The notes beneath the pieces were generated by a model. The model had not been told where the DNA came from and made no database searches. It saw only the letters and a program-made list of their open reading frames with translations. Positions 47,901 through 59,111 of a stretch of DNA of 64,000 nt are shown here, piece by piece (positions within the stretch are counted from its first letter, which is position 1; every line of letters begins with the position of its first letter). The translations under genes and the position numbers were made by a program. This DNA is from Manihot esculenta. Taxonomy: Eukaryota; Streptophyta; Magnoliopsida; Malpighiales; Euphorbiaceae. The stretch is from positions 7,566,389 to 7,630,388 of the forward strand of contig NC_035174.2 in the NCBI RefSeq assembly GCF_001659605.2. The letters run 5' to 3'.

Positions 47901-50832
47901 AAATTTAATAATATATTAAAAATTAAAATCGACAATAATTATAGATGCAATTGTGTTCTTTTTAAATTTCCCAATTAATATTACTATATATACATGGCAT
48001 ATAAAATAAAATCATTAATTTCAAACTATCATGATTATTTCTATTTTTCAAAGACACTTGATAGAGTTTGGTGGGTGAAAAATTGAAATTAAGGTAGTTA
48101 GCCAACTTCAAAACATAATGATTCATATTACATAACATCAAGAAAGACGTAAAGACGTAAATTGTTACTACTAAGTAAAAACATGTAATAAAGATTAAAC
48201 ATATAGAAAATATAGTCAATAAAAGATTAAGACACTTTAACACTCAGTTTATTATTAAAATTTATCTTTTTAATAGAACGAATTTCGATATAAAATTACT
48301 GTTATTCGGCACATTCCAACATATTTTTATTTTGCATGTGATTGCGAAATCATCGATTTATTAACTGTCGATATTCCAAATAATTAGTCACATTATCGTT
48401 GAATTATTATAAAATATTATATTTATTTCTATTTTTTTTATAGTATAAAAGAGGACGATCACATTGATAAAAATACGTTATCTCTACTATTATTTAAACT
48501 CTAAGTAATTCTATAGTATCTTTTTTATTTTTTAAAATATTGATTTGAGTGTGAGAGTGGTTTTTGTGCATGTCTACTGCTTTTTGAGGGTTTTTTTTTT
48601 TTTAAATTATAACCAGTCACAGTACAGTTGTATTATAATCAAGTTATCAGTACAACATCAATTATCTTATCATTTAATAATTTAAAAAATATCACTTTTG
48701 GGAACGTAAATAGCAAAGAAAATTTTTATGTACACTAAGATTTTATATATATTTAATTAATGCATAAATGATAAATAACTAAAAAATTATGATAGTTTTT
48801 ATATTTATTTATATTATTTATGCAGGTTCAGTTTGGTTGAAGAAAATAATTTGTACTTGAAAAATAATTTGTACTTGAAAAATAATTTTTATAAAAAATA
48901 ATTTTTGTAAAAATGTTTTTCATAAAAGATATTTTCTAAAGATATAACGTATTTACTATTTTTTAATTTTAATTTAAAAAATAAAATTTATTAATAAATT
49001 TATATATATATATATTAATAAAAATTTTAAAGCGTAGAAAATAACTTTTTTTTATTAAAAAAATATATCGTTAATTAAATTTTTTAAATATTAAAAAAAT
49101 ATTTTTTTCATAAAATAAATAAATTTTAAAAGAATTTTTATTTAGATTTGACAAGTATATATCCATGATTTATAGTAGTTATTTCCTCCGATAATTAATT
49201 AAAATATCAATGATTAATTAGTTAAGTGTATATACAGTAGAAATTATATAAAAAATTTATTTGCATCGATCCCTTATGAATCTAAAAAGTAAAAAAAAAA
49301 AAAAAAAGAATTTTCTATGAAAAGTTTACATAAAACCTATTTTTTTGTATTTCGAATTTATAATGACTGGTTTCAGCTAAAAATTTCTTTAAAATTTACT
49401 TCATGATTATATTGAAAGAAAAGTAAAGACCTAACTGTATAAAGTAAGATCAATATCACTCACCCTTAATAAAATCAAGATGTTTAACTCAGACTCTCTA
49501 TCTTCAAAAAACACATTTATTAATTTATTTTATTTTTTTAATCATAAACATTTAGTTATTTTCATATATTATAGAGATTGAATATGTAGTTGTAATTGAT
49601 AAATAGATGTTATTTTAAAATTGTGTAAACTGAATAGTTGTGGTCCACATATAAATGCAGAGCGGTGATATTGGTTGGGGTATATATACATAAACACCAT
49701 AGCTGTTGATAGGAAATTTTGCATTTACTTGTACCCATTTTCAGAAAACTCCTTACATGTCTTCAGATCATGAAAGCCAGTGTCCTCCCAATTAAGGTAA
49801 AGCTAAAAGAGTTTGCTTGGGATCACGTTTTTATCACTGCTTTGCTTGGAACACTCAAAAATATCAATCACATTTCTATGTTAGCCTTCGTGTAAATTGA
49901 ATCACAGGTTTGTTTTCCAACTTCTGTGGGTATTCCTTAAATGGTTTTGACAAACTTCATTTTGAGAATATGAAATTTAAAGCCAATGTCTTTTGTGTTT
50001 TGGGTATTTCTTTACCTTCAAATCCATGTGCCTTATTTACCCTTTTAAAAAAAAATAATTTAAATACTTTATGAAGGAAAAGGACCACCACGAAAGTCAG
50101 GCAGGAGTTCAGATGGGCCATGGAAGCCCAAAATAATCACGCCTAACCAACTGTCACTGCTCCTGTGGTCCATTTTTCAACCTAACCTGTCCCACTTTCA
50201 AAGGCCATCATAATTTTATATCCACATGCTTGAGATTTCAGAGAAAGGCCCACAATGGCAATATACATTACAAACATATTGCATTCTGTAATTGAGGCTG
50301 CCTTTCAGATTCTCTTAAATGGCTCAAAATGCATAAGCCCACCTCAGGGACTGGACTGGACTGGACTATTTTAATTTTCAATCTTTTTTGATAATATGAA
50401 TGATTGGAATTATTATTATTATTTTCTATATTTTGATTCAGTCAGTCCATTCGTCCGCATTAATTTAGATATAATTGAAAATTAAAATGGTATGTTATTT
50501 TTTTAATAATTTTTTGGATAATCCATAAAAAATTAAATGAATTAATTAACTACCCAAATGTATCATTTCTAGATAATAATTTCTAAGCAATTTAACCATC
50601 TAAAAATTTTAAAATTCAATTTAAATATTTTTAATTTAAATAATTCTATAAACATTCATTTAACTTGTTTTTTTTAAATAAATCATTTCAATTACAAATT
50701 GCAGTTTAGTGATGCACGACGTCGTGTTAGTCCCCACCTCTCAACACGGAACCCACACGTGGCCCCCTTTTTATTACCTCTAATAGCAATAATTTAATTG
50801 GAAAAAGAATTAAAAAAAAAACCAATCATTGA
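44951..50832. other. Gene-poor AT-rich intergenic region
   Basis: Almost 6 kb with no supported gene: AT-rich low-complexity DNA with several decayed repeat patches (e.g. 48830-49150 with repeated AATAATTTGTACTTGAAA units, and a more GC-rich patch at 47060-47340). A 19-bp palindrome TTGCATGAAATTCATGCAA is at 47521-47539, and the pentamer CTGGA is repeated at 50353-50369. Confidence 0.55.
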
Positions 50833-50863
50833 AAACCCTAATCCCAATTGATACACTATAAAA
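50833..50863 (+). promoter_or_regulatory. Telo-box plus TATA box promoter
   Basis: AAACCCTAA (50833-50841) is followed by TATAAAA (50857-50863). This pairing is common in plant genes for snoRNAs, ribosomal proteins and translation factors. An ACACGTGG G-box/ABRE-type site lies ~80 bp upstream. No protein gene follows within the next 2 kb. Confidence 0.5.
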
Positions 50864-51283
50864 TGCATCTTAAGCCTCAATTGGTTCCATTGTTGCAGCA
50901 AGAAAGGAGAAAGGCAAATCTGAGGATTTGCTTATTGAACTCTATGTTCTATAATACATTAGTTTCTTGAAGGTAAGAACTCTCTCACTGTGAGGTTAGA
51001 GAATGTTTTCAATGGTAAGGAATTTGTAGATATATTTCTTTCTTTCATTTTAAATGCACCAAGCAGCCCCTTGATTCTTCAAGTTGCAGAGTTTCAAGGA
51101 ATCGACGAGAAAAAGGTATTATTAGGTGCGATATTAAACAACAAAATTTTGAGGCAAATCTCATGACTCTCTGTGCCGGTTTTTGAGCTTAGTAATCCAG
51201 CGTAGAGAATATGTATTGCCTTAAACAATTTTCAAATGTTACCGGAATTGTTTCGGTATTTTTGTGTTCTAGCGTTTTGAAAG

Positions 51284-51366
51284 GCAAAGCGAAAATGATG
51301 AGCTCGTTTAAATCTGAATTCGGGTGTGGAATCGCGATTGTCTTCAAAGTTCTCTGATTGCTTTGC
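51284..51366 (+). ncRNA. C/D-box snoRNA candidate 1
   Basis: C box ATGATGA (51295-51301), D box CTGA (51354-51357), closed by GCAAAGC (51284-51290) pairing with GCTTTGC (51360-51366). The 12 bases before the D box, CTTCAAAGTTCT, are complementary to AGAACTTTGAAG, which I recall as a conserved stretch of plant 25S rRNA; this would make it a 2'-O-methylation guide. A possible internal D' box CTGA occurs at 51314-51317. Confidence 0.55.
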
Positions 51367-51573
51367 TTTTCTGCTTGCATTTGTCTAGATCTGAATTTTC
51401 AACTGGGTTATTTTAAGAATTTCTAGTCTATAGTAGTGTAGCTTTTTTATAGTTCCAAAATGGGTGCTTCTTTTTTTTTTTTTTTTTTTTTAAATACAAT
51501 TTTAATTCAAGCAAAACTAGTTAATACGGTTTTTGGTGTATTACACACTATCAATATTGTTTGCCTCATATGC

Positions 51574-51666
51574 AGAGGCAAAGAAAAAATGATGAGACTC
51601 TTAATGGCCGAATTTCATGTGGAATTTCATATCATATGGTCTTTAAAGTTCTGATTAATTGCCTCT
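51574..51666 (+). ncRNA. C/D-box snoRNA candidate 2
   Basis: C box ATGATGA (51589-51595), D box CTGA (51651-51654), and a perfect 8-bp terminal stem AGAGGCAA (51574-51581) with TTGCCTCT (51659-51666). Its interior resembles candidate 1 (GAATTTC..GTGGAAT, then GTCTTTAAAGTT before the D box), so the two look like tandem duplicates. Its guide pairs with the same recalled rRNA stretch using two G-U pairs. Confidence 0.55.
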
Positions 51667-52100
51667 CATTTCAATGTTTCCCAAGAATTGATTTCCAATG
51701 TTGTCATTTTGTATTGCTGTACAGTTTTATTTATATCAGGCCAGTGTAGTAGCTATAAAGGAATCTAGATTTGTTATTGTTTATCTCACAAATTAATCAC
51801 GATGGTGATTTGCTTTTTGTTTTGTAAATCTTAAATGAGGCTCGATATATGATCTGTTGATAGATGATTTGCGGTGATTGTGCGCTTCTGCGAGTATTCC
51901 CGTTGGCTACGCTATGCAAACGTCGTTTTAGGGCTATTTATGATTGCTGGTAGCCAGGCTCTTTGAGTGATTTTAATAGCATTTGCTTTTACGGTCCTCT
52001 TTTATTCTGGCTATATTCTTGAGTGTATTGTGGAAAAGAATCATTCTGATTCTTATGGTTTGTTGCTGGAGGAATGTTTAGCATGCTTCTAATTTATCCA

Positions 52101-52697
52101 AGGTTATCTTGCTAATGTAGGAACTGTGCGCACCAAAATTCTTAGCCTGTTATGTTTATAAATTTCTGGCTATACGAGCATGGTGCGATATCAACATCTT
52201 TTGTAGTTTTGTTGAACGAAGATTGACTAGTTGAGCAAAAACTTGAAAGAACAAATGTGCCTCTTCATGTTATTATTATATATGCATTTAAGTTTGTTAC
52301 GGTTTGTTTTGAAGTGGAGTTACATAGTTTATAGTATGGACCCGTTCTCATGTCGTCCTTTGTAGTTGGATATAACTGTTGTATACTTGTATTTTTATTC
52401 TTTTGTTTGGTGGGAAAACTTAATACGCCTGTGCCTTCTCTTGGATACTGATAAGCTAGTGTTATGCACTGCGAAATATTTGCAAAAATGTTTGAAAGTT
52501 CCCGTCATTTCTTTCGATTAATTTCATTAGTATCTGTCTACAAAGAAAAACATGAAGTTTTGGAAAATGCTGTTGATTGCTTGAAAGAGTCGAATGTTTA
52601 GATGGTTATTATTGGGAGGGAGGTGTAGAGTGAATACTAAAAAATGGGGGTAGGGAGTTTACTTTTTTTAGTTGCAGTGGTATGTTGAATCTATGTA
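52101..52697. other. Unassigned sequence downstream of the snoRNA pair
   Basis: Normal-composition, T-rich DNA without open frames or repeats that I recognise. It may be the rest of the host transcript. Confidence 0.4.
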
Positions 52698-53823
52698 GTT
52701 AGTCCTTCCGTTTTCAAGGACACATTAAGTAGTCCTCTTAAGTTTCTATTAACTAAGAAGACTCCTTAAATTCAGAGTCTCTTTCTCTTGATCAAGACGG
52801 TCAGGTGTGAGAACTTTTTATATAAAAAATACGCTTGTTCACAAACCTGCATCCCCTGCATCCATAACAGAATGCTTCCTCACCTCATCACCATTTGCGC
52901 CCTGCTCCTAATCCAAAGCAGAGAAAAGCCTTAGTTCCTCCCTCCCACCCACGTCCCCCCTCGAGAAGTATACAATTCCTCCGTCCTCCACATTATAGCT
53001 TAATGTCCATAAAAGCTTCCACATAACAGGAAACTACCAATGGCACATTGCTCCTTGCCTCTCTTTGAAATCAGGAACCCAGCTCGGAAAACACAATTCA
53101 CCGCTGTAGCTCCAACACATCACCTCGTCTTCACCCTTTAAAGACCCAATGACTCACCCAATTTCGGGGCTCTCAAATACATCCACTGCTACAGCCCCAT
53201 CGCATCCCCTATTTCCACTCTTTCACCTCCAGTCAAAACAAAAACTCACATTCTCTGTAATTCATTGCAGCAGCTATTTCGTTGAAGCTTTATCACTATT
53301 GTGCAAGAGGCTTCACCACTCATTGACGCACTGAAGGCCCAACGCTACTTCTACTCCAACACCCAATTGCTTATGGATCATTTGGGGTGGGATCGATTTT
53401 GGACCTGAATTAATTTTGTCCGATGCTCTCTCCTTGTTCACGGACATTGTGCTTGTTTTTGAGTCTTCATTTGCATGTTGTTGTTGGGTCTTAATTTGTT
53501 GGTTACATGAATAACAATTCATTGCTCGTTAAAATAGTTCATAGCCATGAAGAAGTTGAAGATTGCGACAATGATTCAACGTTGGAGAGCTGAAATCGTC
53601 ATAGTTTCGCAGGGAGGGGGAGAGAATCATATTTTTTGGGATTTTAGTTAATTTAGGGATTCTTTGAGAAAAACAAACAAAAAAAGAAGTTTGATTTAAG
53701 TTTGCATCAAGGATAAGGGTAATATTGTCATTTTCAATATCACTAATGGCAGAAATAGACCTAGTAAATTAATAGTAATTTGAGGGACTTGATGTGTATA
53801 TGAAAACATGGGATTGGCTAGTT
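52698..53823. mobile_element. Degenerate terminal-inverted-repeat element with C-rich interior
   Basis: The left end (GTAGTTAGTCC, GTTTTCAAGGACACATTAAG) aligns with the complement of the right end (CTAGCCAATCC, GTTTTCATATACACATCAAG) over roughly 60 bp. Between them about 52850-53340 is markedly C-rich compared with its surroundings. No transposase is visible, so a non-autonomous DNA transposon is the best reading. No target duplication was identified. Confidence 0.4.
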
Positions 53824-54118
53824 AATTTCAAGAAACCACAAGGATAGTTTTTTTTTCCACAAATCTGGCCCAAAATATAAGGTCCAAAGAAAGAATAGGC
53901 CCATAGATCAAAGCCCAGGAAAAAAAAACCTCTCAAGTCTTGGTACAAATTTAACCCAATAAGTAAGAAAATTTCTAATTAATATGGACGATAAGACCTA
54001 TAAAAAGGAAGACTCGAGAAAGTAAGTAACAGTGTTGCTAGACCTTTCTTACCTAAAATGTTAATCTAAAACATGAAGTGATTGTAAACTAAAACTAATT
54101 ACAATACTGATAATTAAG

Positions 54119-54631
54119 CGAAGGAATTGAGAAATTAAGAGAATGTTACCTAAAGTATTTTTAGGTGAAGGGATCAAGAAATTAAGAGGATGTTTCGTAA
54201 AGCGTCTTTAAAGGTATTTAAAGTTAAACTCTATCAACAAACCCTCAAAACAATCCTACAATAACTAAACCAACAATAAAGAGCAACATGTAAGAATTTC
54301 AGTTATCTAAACCAACAATAAAGAACGATATGCAAGAACTTTAGCAACTTTAGAATCTATCAAGACAACAACAAAGAAAATACAGCAGAGAAAGACAGCT
54401 CTCCCAATCATTTAAAATGCACTCTCCCAGTCACGTAGAGATCTCTACTAATCAAAAATTAAATAATAAGTAAAAGAAAAAAAATTAAAAAAAAATTTAA
54501 AACGCTACTCAGAAATGAGAAAGGAATGCACTCTCCCAATTACATATCTCCACCGATCAAAAATCAAATAATAAGTAAAAGAAAAAAGTTAAAGAAAAAT
54601 TTAAAAGGCTGCTCAAAGATGAGAAATGAAT
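54119..54631. repeat. Three successive tandem duplications
   Basis: A ~48-bp unit containing GAAATTAAGAG is doubled at about 54119-54215. A ~43-bp unit containing CTAAACCAACAATAAAGA is doubled at about 54258-54345. A ~105-bp unit starting GCACTCTCCCA is doubled at 54419-54527 and 54528-54631. Confidence 0.7.
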
Positions 54632-55049
54632 CCACTCTTTGAGTGTAAAGAGATGTTTTTTTGCTAAGATAAAATAGAAAAACTGATGAGATGGCAAAAA
54701 ATGAAAGAGAAAAAAAAAAGCCAATGAGAAATCTTAGGAAGAGAATGAAAGTGAAAGTAAGTAATAATTTAAAATATTAATGTTAATGTGTTGGGCAACA
54801 TATAAAAATGTTTTAGTTTCACTCGCTAAAGGCTTAATGGGGTGAATTTGTACTTCACAGTCGACCCATAGAAAGGGTTGATCCTCTTTAATTGGCACAT
54901 CTTAGTGGTGTAACCTTTAAATTGAGTGTGAAGGCTTTATTTGCGAATCCTGATTTGCAACCGTTGCTTAGTTGCTGGGCATACGTCTTTATTGTCCATT
55001 TTGCAGTTTCCAAAAACACTGTTGTGGTTGCCTACCGATGATCTCTGAG

Positions 55050-55945
55050 ATCAATGGTACCCGTAAACCGAACCCGATTATATATATAATTTCCAAATCC
55101 GTCTTAAATTCATTTAATATTTTAATTTTACTATCGGAATCCGTCTCAAACTCATTTAACAATACCCGCACAATATCCCAAACTCGATTTTTAACTCTCT
55201 AACAGTTGCACAACCCAGCAAACCAGCAGTAGGAGAAATGTTCAATGACAAGAACCAACAACTCAGCAACCCAACAAATAATGATTTATAATCAGATTAA
55301 TTGTCCATAAATTTTAAAAATCAACAGTATTACATTAATCAAATAGCAAATAATTAGATTTTTTAACAGTATCTAAATAATCAGATTAATAGTTCATAAA
55401 TTCTAAAAATCTTTAATATCAACTAAAATTTCTTTAAGAGCAAATTATAAAAAATTTAATTGCAAAGAGTAGATGTCACCGATTGGGGAGAGAGAAGGAG
55501 ATATCGCCGATGCCGACCGGGGAGAGGGAAGAGTTGTCTCCAACTGGGAAGTCGGAGATGTCGCCGCTGGAGAGAGAGAATGAAATATCGCTGACTGGGG
55601 AGAGAGAGAAGATTTATCATCGACTGGGGAGAGAAAGGAGACGTCACCGGTGCCGACTGGGCTACCGGCAGTCGTCAATGAAGTGGGGGAGAGGCGTTGA
55701 CCGAGAACTATGGGAAGGAAAGTAAGGGAGAGAGGCGACGAAGGAGAGAGGAAAACATAGTAAAATGAAAGAGTTAGTTTTGTTAGTATATCTAATCAGG
55801 TTCGGGTGACGGGTATCTGATTACCTAATCCTGAACCCTATCCGAATTCGAGACGGGTAAAATTTTTTAAACTCGAATCCACCCAAATCTGTTCTAATAG
55901 GGTTTGGATAGATCGGGTACCCGTGAAAATCCGCCCGCCTATTAT
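55050..55945. repeat. Decayed inverted-repeat element with GA-rich inner repeats
   Basis: The left end carries GGTACCCGTAAACCGAACCC. The right end carries GGGTTTGGATAGATCGGGTA followed by CCCGTGAAAATCCGCCC, loosely inverted relative to the left. Inside, 55469-55670 has GA-rich units of about 30 bp built on CGACTGGGGAGAGAGAA. Probably a non-autonomous DNA transposon; family not assigned. Confidence 0.35.
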
Positions 55946-56303
55946 CCCTGCGAGTCATCATGATGATCCTCTGTCATGCTTTTTTTTTTTTATAAAAAAA
56001 ATTTTTGAATTGCAAGATTAATTACATAGAAGTCTAAAATGGGAAGTTGTTTAGAAAAGGGGAGTAAGAACCTACCCATTGTTCCGATAGGAAAAAAAAG
56101 GACCTACCCATTGCTAGAACTCATCAGAAAGCCCACTAACTCAAACACAAGACGCTAAACCTTTTCTTGAATAGTTAAAGTATATTATGAAATGTTATTA
56201 AAGTTCAAAGTAGGACAATGCTTTTTTAATAAAAATTTAAGTGTAAATACTCATTCAGCTTTAAAAAAATAAAAAATAAAAAAAATACTTTTCTAATGTA
56301 TAT

Positions 56304-56796
56304 TGATGATCTGAGATCCAATAGAATAGGGTTTTACAAGGGTTTTGTATTACAGATTAAGACTTGAGTTTCTTGAGGAGGGTACTCCTCTTTTATACAT
56401 TGTCTTGCTTGCTGGTGACGTGTAAAGGTCTCTCCAGGATTGGGCCACGCGTCTCTGCCATGCGGATTCGGAGGTACTAGGGTATCAGTCGCCTGCTCCA
56501 TGCGTAACGGCCTCTGATTCTCCTCGTGCGTACGTTCGAGCGGATCTGCCAGGCTGTCTGGTGAATATTATTCCGGATCCTGGGCTGGGTTGAGAGTTGG
56601 GCCGGATGCTAAGCCTGAGTGAAGAGGACCTGCTTCGTGCGGGCCGGGCAGACTTGAGTGAGGAGGAGAGGTCGAGCCCGGCCTTGAAGGTTGGATGAGC
56701 CAGGCTTGTTATGTATATCATGTGTGTGGGCCTCTACGTCATGGGCCTTGGGCTGTGGTCAAGCCCCTGGTCCGGGGTGAAGGAATCCAGCGGTCA
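56304..56796 (-). repeat. Candidate LTR of the left module
   Basis: Starts TGATGATC and ends GCGGTCA on the plus strand, followed by TCAATTGCCCCTTCACC, the complement of a polypurine-like tract. The same arrangement (GCGATCA, then TCCTTTTGCCCCTTTACC) recurs at 58862/58863. Sequence composition changes sharply at 56304. The second LTR copy needed for proof is not seen. Confidence 0.35.
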
Positions 56797-58560
56797 TCAA
56801 TTGCCCCTTCACCTTCTCGGCAGTTATTGCTCCAACTGCCGAGGGGTGAATACCAAGAACTTATTATGATCGCGTCTGTTCGGGTTCAGGTGCCTTAATA
56901 ACATCCTTTCATCTTTCAGTCATTGCGCAGTTTCTGAATTCTATCTGCTCTTTCCTCTTTCTGTCTTTTCTCTATTCTTCTTGTCCTCTGCCGCCTTTAC
57001 TTTCTTGTCATCATTATCTGGACATCTCCTTTCTTTCCTTTTCTGTGAATATCTTTTAGAAATCTGACACCATTAGCTTAGGGTCTAGTGTAGCTCTGCC
57101 CCGTGCTAAGTCCTCAGGCTCCGAGTATATATCAGCGCCAGCTTTTCTTCATTCTTGAGCCTTCTGTTGAAATGAAAAATTCTTGTTTTATCTGTGGCAG
57201 GTCTATTCGACGCCTTCTTCAAGCAGATTGCCTTGTGCCCCAGAGGTTTGCTTTGATTTTGCTCTTATCATCTTAGGGGGGGACTGTTTCTGACTTGTCA
57301 CTGTTTTGAAACTTTTTGCAGTTCCTGAAATAAAAATGGGTCAGTTCAAAATTCTTGAAAATTCGATGTTACCTCTAAGGCGTCTGGATGGTGCATTGAA
57401 GATCCTTCGGGTATGGCAGGCGAAGGGCGGGACCATCCAGCAAGCTGCTGAAACTGCTTTACCCAGGTCGTCTGGCCGGCCTCCTCTTCTGGTTGTTGTC
57501 CAGGCTCCAGAGAAGTTCTGGACTGTTGAGGGGTTCGATCTAACTTCGCCTTTTTCCACAGAGAAACAGAGAATTTCCTCGATGCCCCTGTTGTCCTCTT
57601 TTGATATAAACGGGAGTGGCGCCGGCGCTCAGCTTGTTGTTCTTTTTGGTGTGAAGTACCAGTATTATTATTCCCTTTGGTGTGAAGTACCAGTATTACG
57701 TGAGACTGGGATCTGCTGCACTCAGTCAGGTCTCCAGCGATTTTTTCGAATGTGTACTTCGCGATCTCTTCGGGGTCATAGCCTCGAAGACTTATGTTTT
57801 TCATGTGTGGTGCACGGCCGGCATACAATATCTGAGCTTGTTCGTATGTACCGTGCATCACACTCGGGTAACCGAACGTTTGCCCAGGGGGACAATGAGA
57901 AATGCTTATGGGAATCAACTTGTTCAGTTCCCCTATAATAGCGGGACAGATCTTGGCCTTTTCTGCCAAACTCACATTCCGAGCTGTGAGAATTCCTCCG
58001 GGCTGAAGACCAGAGTAGTAGGATAGGTGATAACGACGTAATCGTAGATGATGATGTATGTGGTCATGTAAATCCTTTAAGGATAGTCTTTCATCCCGTA
58101 GTGTAGGCCTTTGTAACGTGCTGTAATGTACTTTTCTTTTAATGAAGTTCTTGTTCTGCTCTCATGCTTAAGCTGTTCTTCTTTGATCATGTGTGAAATA
58201 CTTTAGATTGCTCGCCTTACAATTTTAACCAACTGAGCTCTGTCCTGCTTTTTCCGAGCTGATCTAACTTATCTGCGAGCTCTGATGAGTTGAACTCCGG
58301 ATCCACTTAGCCAACTGTGCTTTCAAGTTTCCGAGCTGGACTGTCTGACCGACCTGTGAGCTCGGTTTTTACTTCGATGAATTGAGCTTTGAGTCTCCTT
58401 CACCCGACCGAGCTCTCAGGTCAAGTGTTCTGTCTTTGCTTAGTGAAATGAGCTCTGAGTTTTCTTTAGCTGGCCGAGCTCCCAAGTCATGCTGTCCGAG
58501 CTGGACTAATCCGATCTCTGAGCTCGGCTTCTGATGAGTTAAACTCTAAGCTCTCAGCTT
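56797..58560 (+). pseudogene. Internally deleted copy of the antisense extra gene
   Basis: The beginning resembles 58863-58945 (both run from GCCCCTT(C/T)ACC to ATGATCGCG or AATGATCGCG). A splice acceptor at 57321 leads into a stretch coding VPEIKMGQFKILENS, aligned with SEVRMDGIKFPKNFD of the intact copy (59897 onward). The end (58110-58190) resembles the 3' flank of the other copy, followed by GAGCTC-rich spacer like 62280-62500. Most of exon 1 and the coiled coil are missing. A 29-bp direct duplication containing GTGAAGTACCAGTATTA is at 57645-57700. Confidence 0.45.
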
Positions 58561-59111
58561 AGTATGGATCCGAGGTATCCTTGTCGTCTCTTTCCAATCT
58601 CGTAACAACAAGTCAAATCGTATATGTATTCTACGTGATGAGTAGGTCTAACTTTTATCATGCTTTCATCTGCTTGCCTCTTTGAGTTTTTCCTTCTATT
58701 TCCTTGATACTTACCGCGGATGTGGTGAAGTGATGAATCTTGTGGGTTAAGTTGTCTAGGCTGGAAACCAGGTCCGAACAAGTTGGGCTTGACTGGGCTT
58801 TTAAGTGATGGGCTATCATTGTGGACCTGGCCCTTGATAGATGTAGACAAGCCCAGCGATCATCCTTTTGCCCCTTTACCGTCTCTCCGGTTATTACTTA
58901 ACCGTTGAGAAGGTAAACGTCGAGAGTAATTAATGATCGCGCCGCTCCAAGACAAAACTGTTCAAATCAACGTTCCGTCTCATCATTGCCTTTCATTTCG
59001 AATTATTTCTGTCTTCCGAAGAAATTAGCTCTCTTCTGCTCTCTGCCTCCCTGCAATTCCTTCTGCTTTTCTCACCTTATTTCATTTTCAGGTACGCTTC
59101 CTTGTTCTTCC

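Larger units (their letters stand above)
50890..52100 (+). other. Possible non-coding host transcript of the snoRNA pair
   Basis: Downstream of the TATA box the sequence has an exon-like leader ending TTTCTTGAAG before GTAAGAAC (50970/50971). A second exon-like piece may follow an acceptor near 51090 and end before GTATTATT near 51116. Both snoRNA candidates would lie in the following intron. No long frame exists. A hairpin TGGCTAC/GTAGCCA (51904-51910 with 51950-51956) may mark further structured RNA. Extent is a guess. Confidence 0.3.

Noticed and set aside
50863..50967. 34-codon ORF right after the TATA box at 50.86 kb
   Set aside because: Its ATG overlaps the end of the TATA region and would lie before the expected transcription start.
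55445..55740. ORFs rich in Ser/Pro (minus) or Glu/Arg (plus)
   Set aside because: Produced by GA-rich internal repeats of a decayed element.
57306..57975. About 210-codon ORFs on both strands
   Set aside because: They lie in a deleted copy of the retrotransposon antisense gene; only a short exon-2-like piece aligns, and the rest shows no domain.
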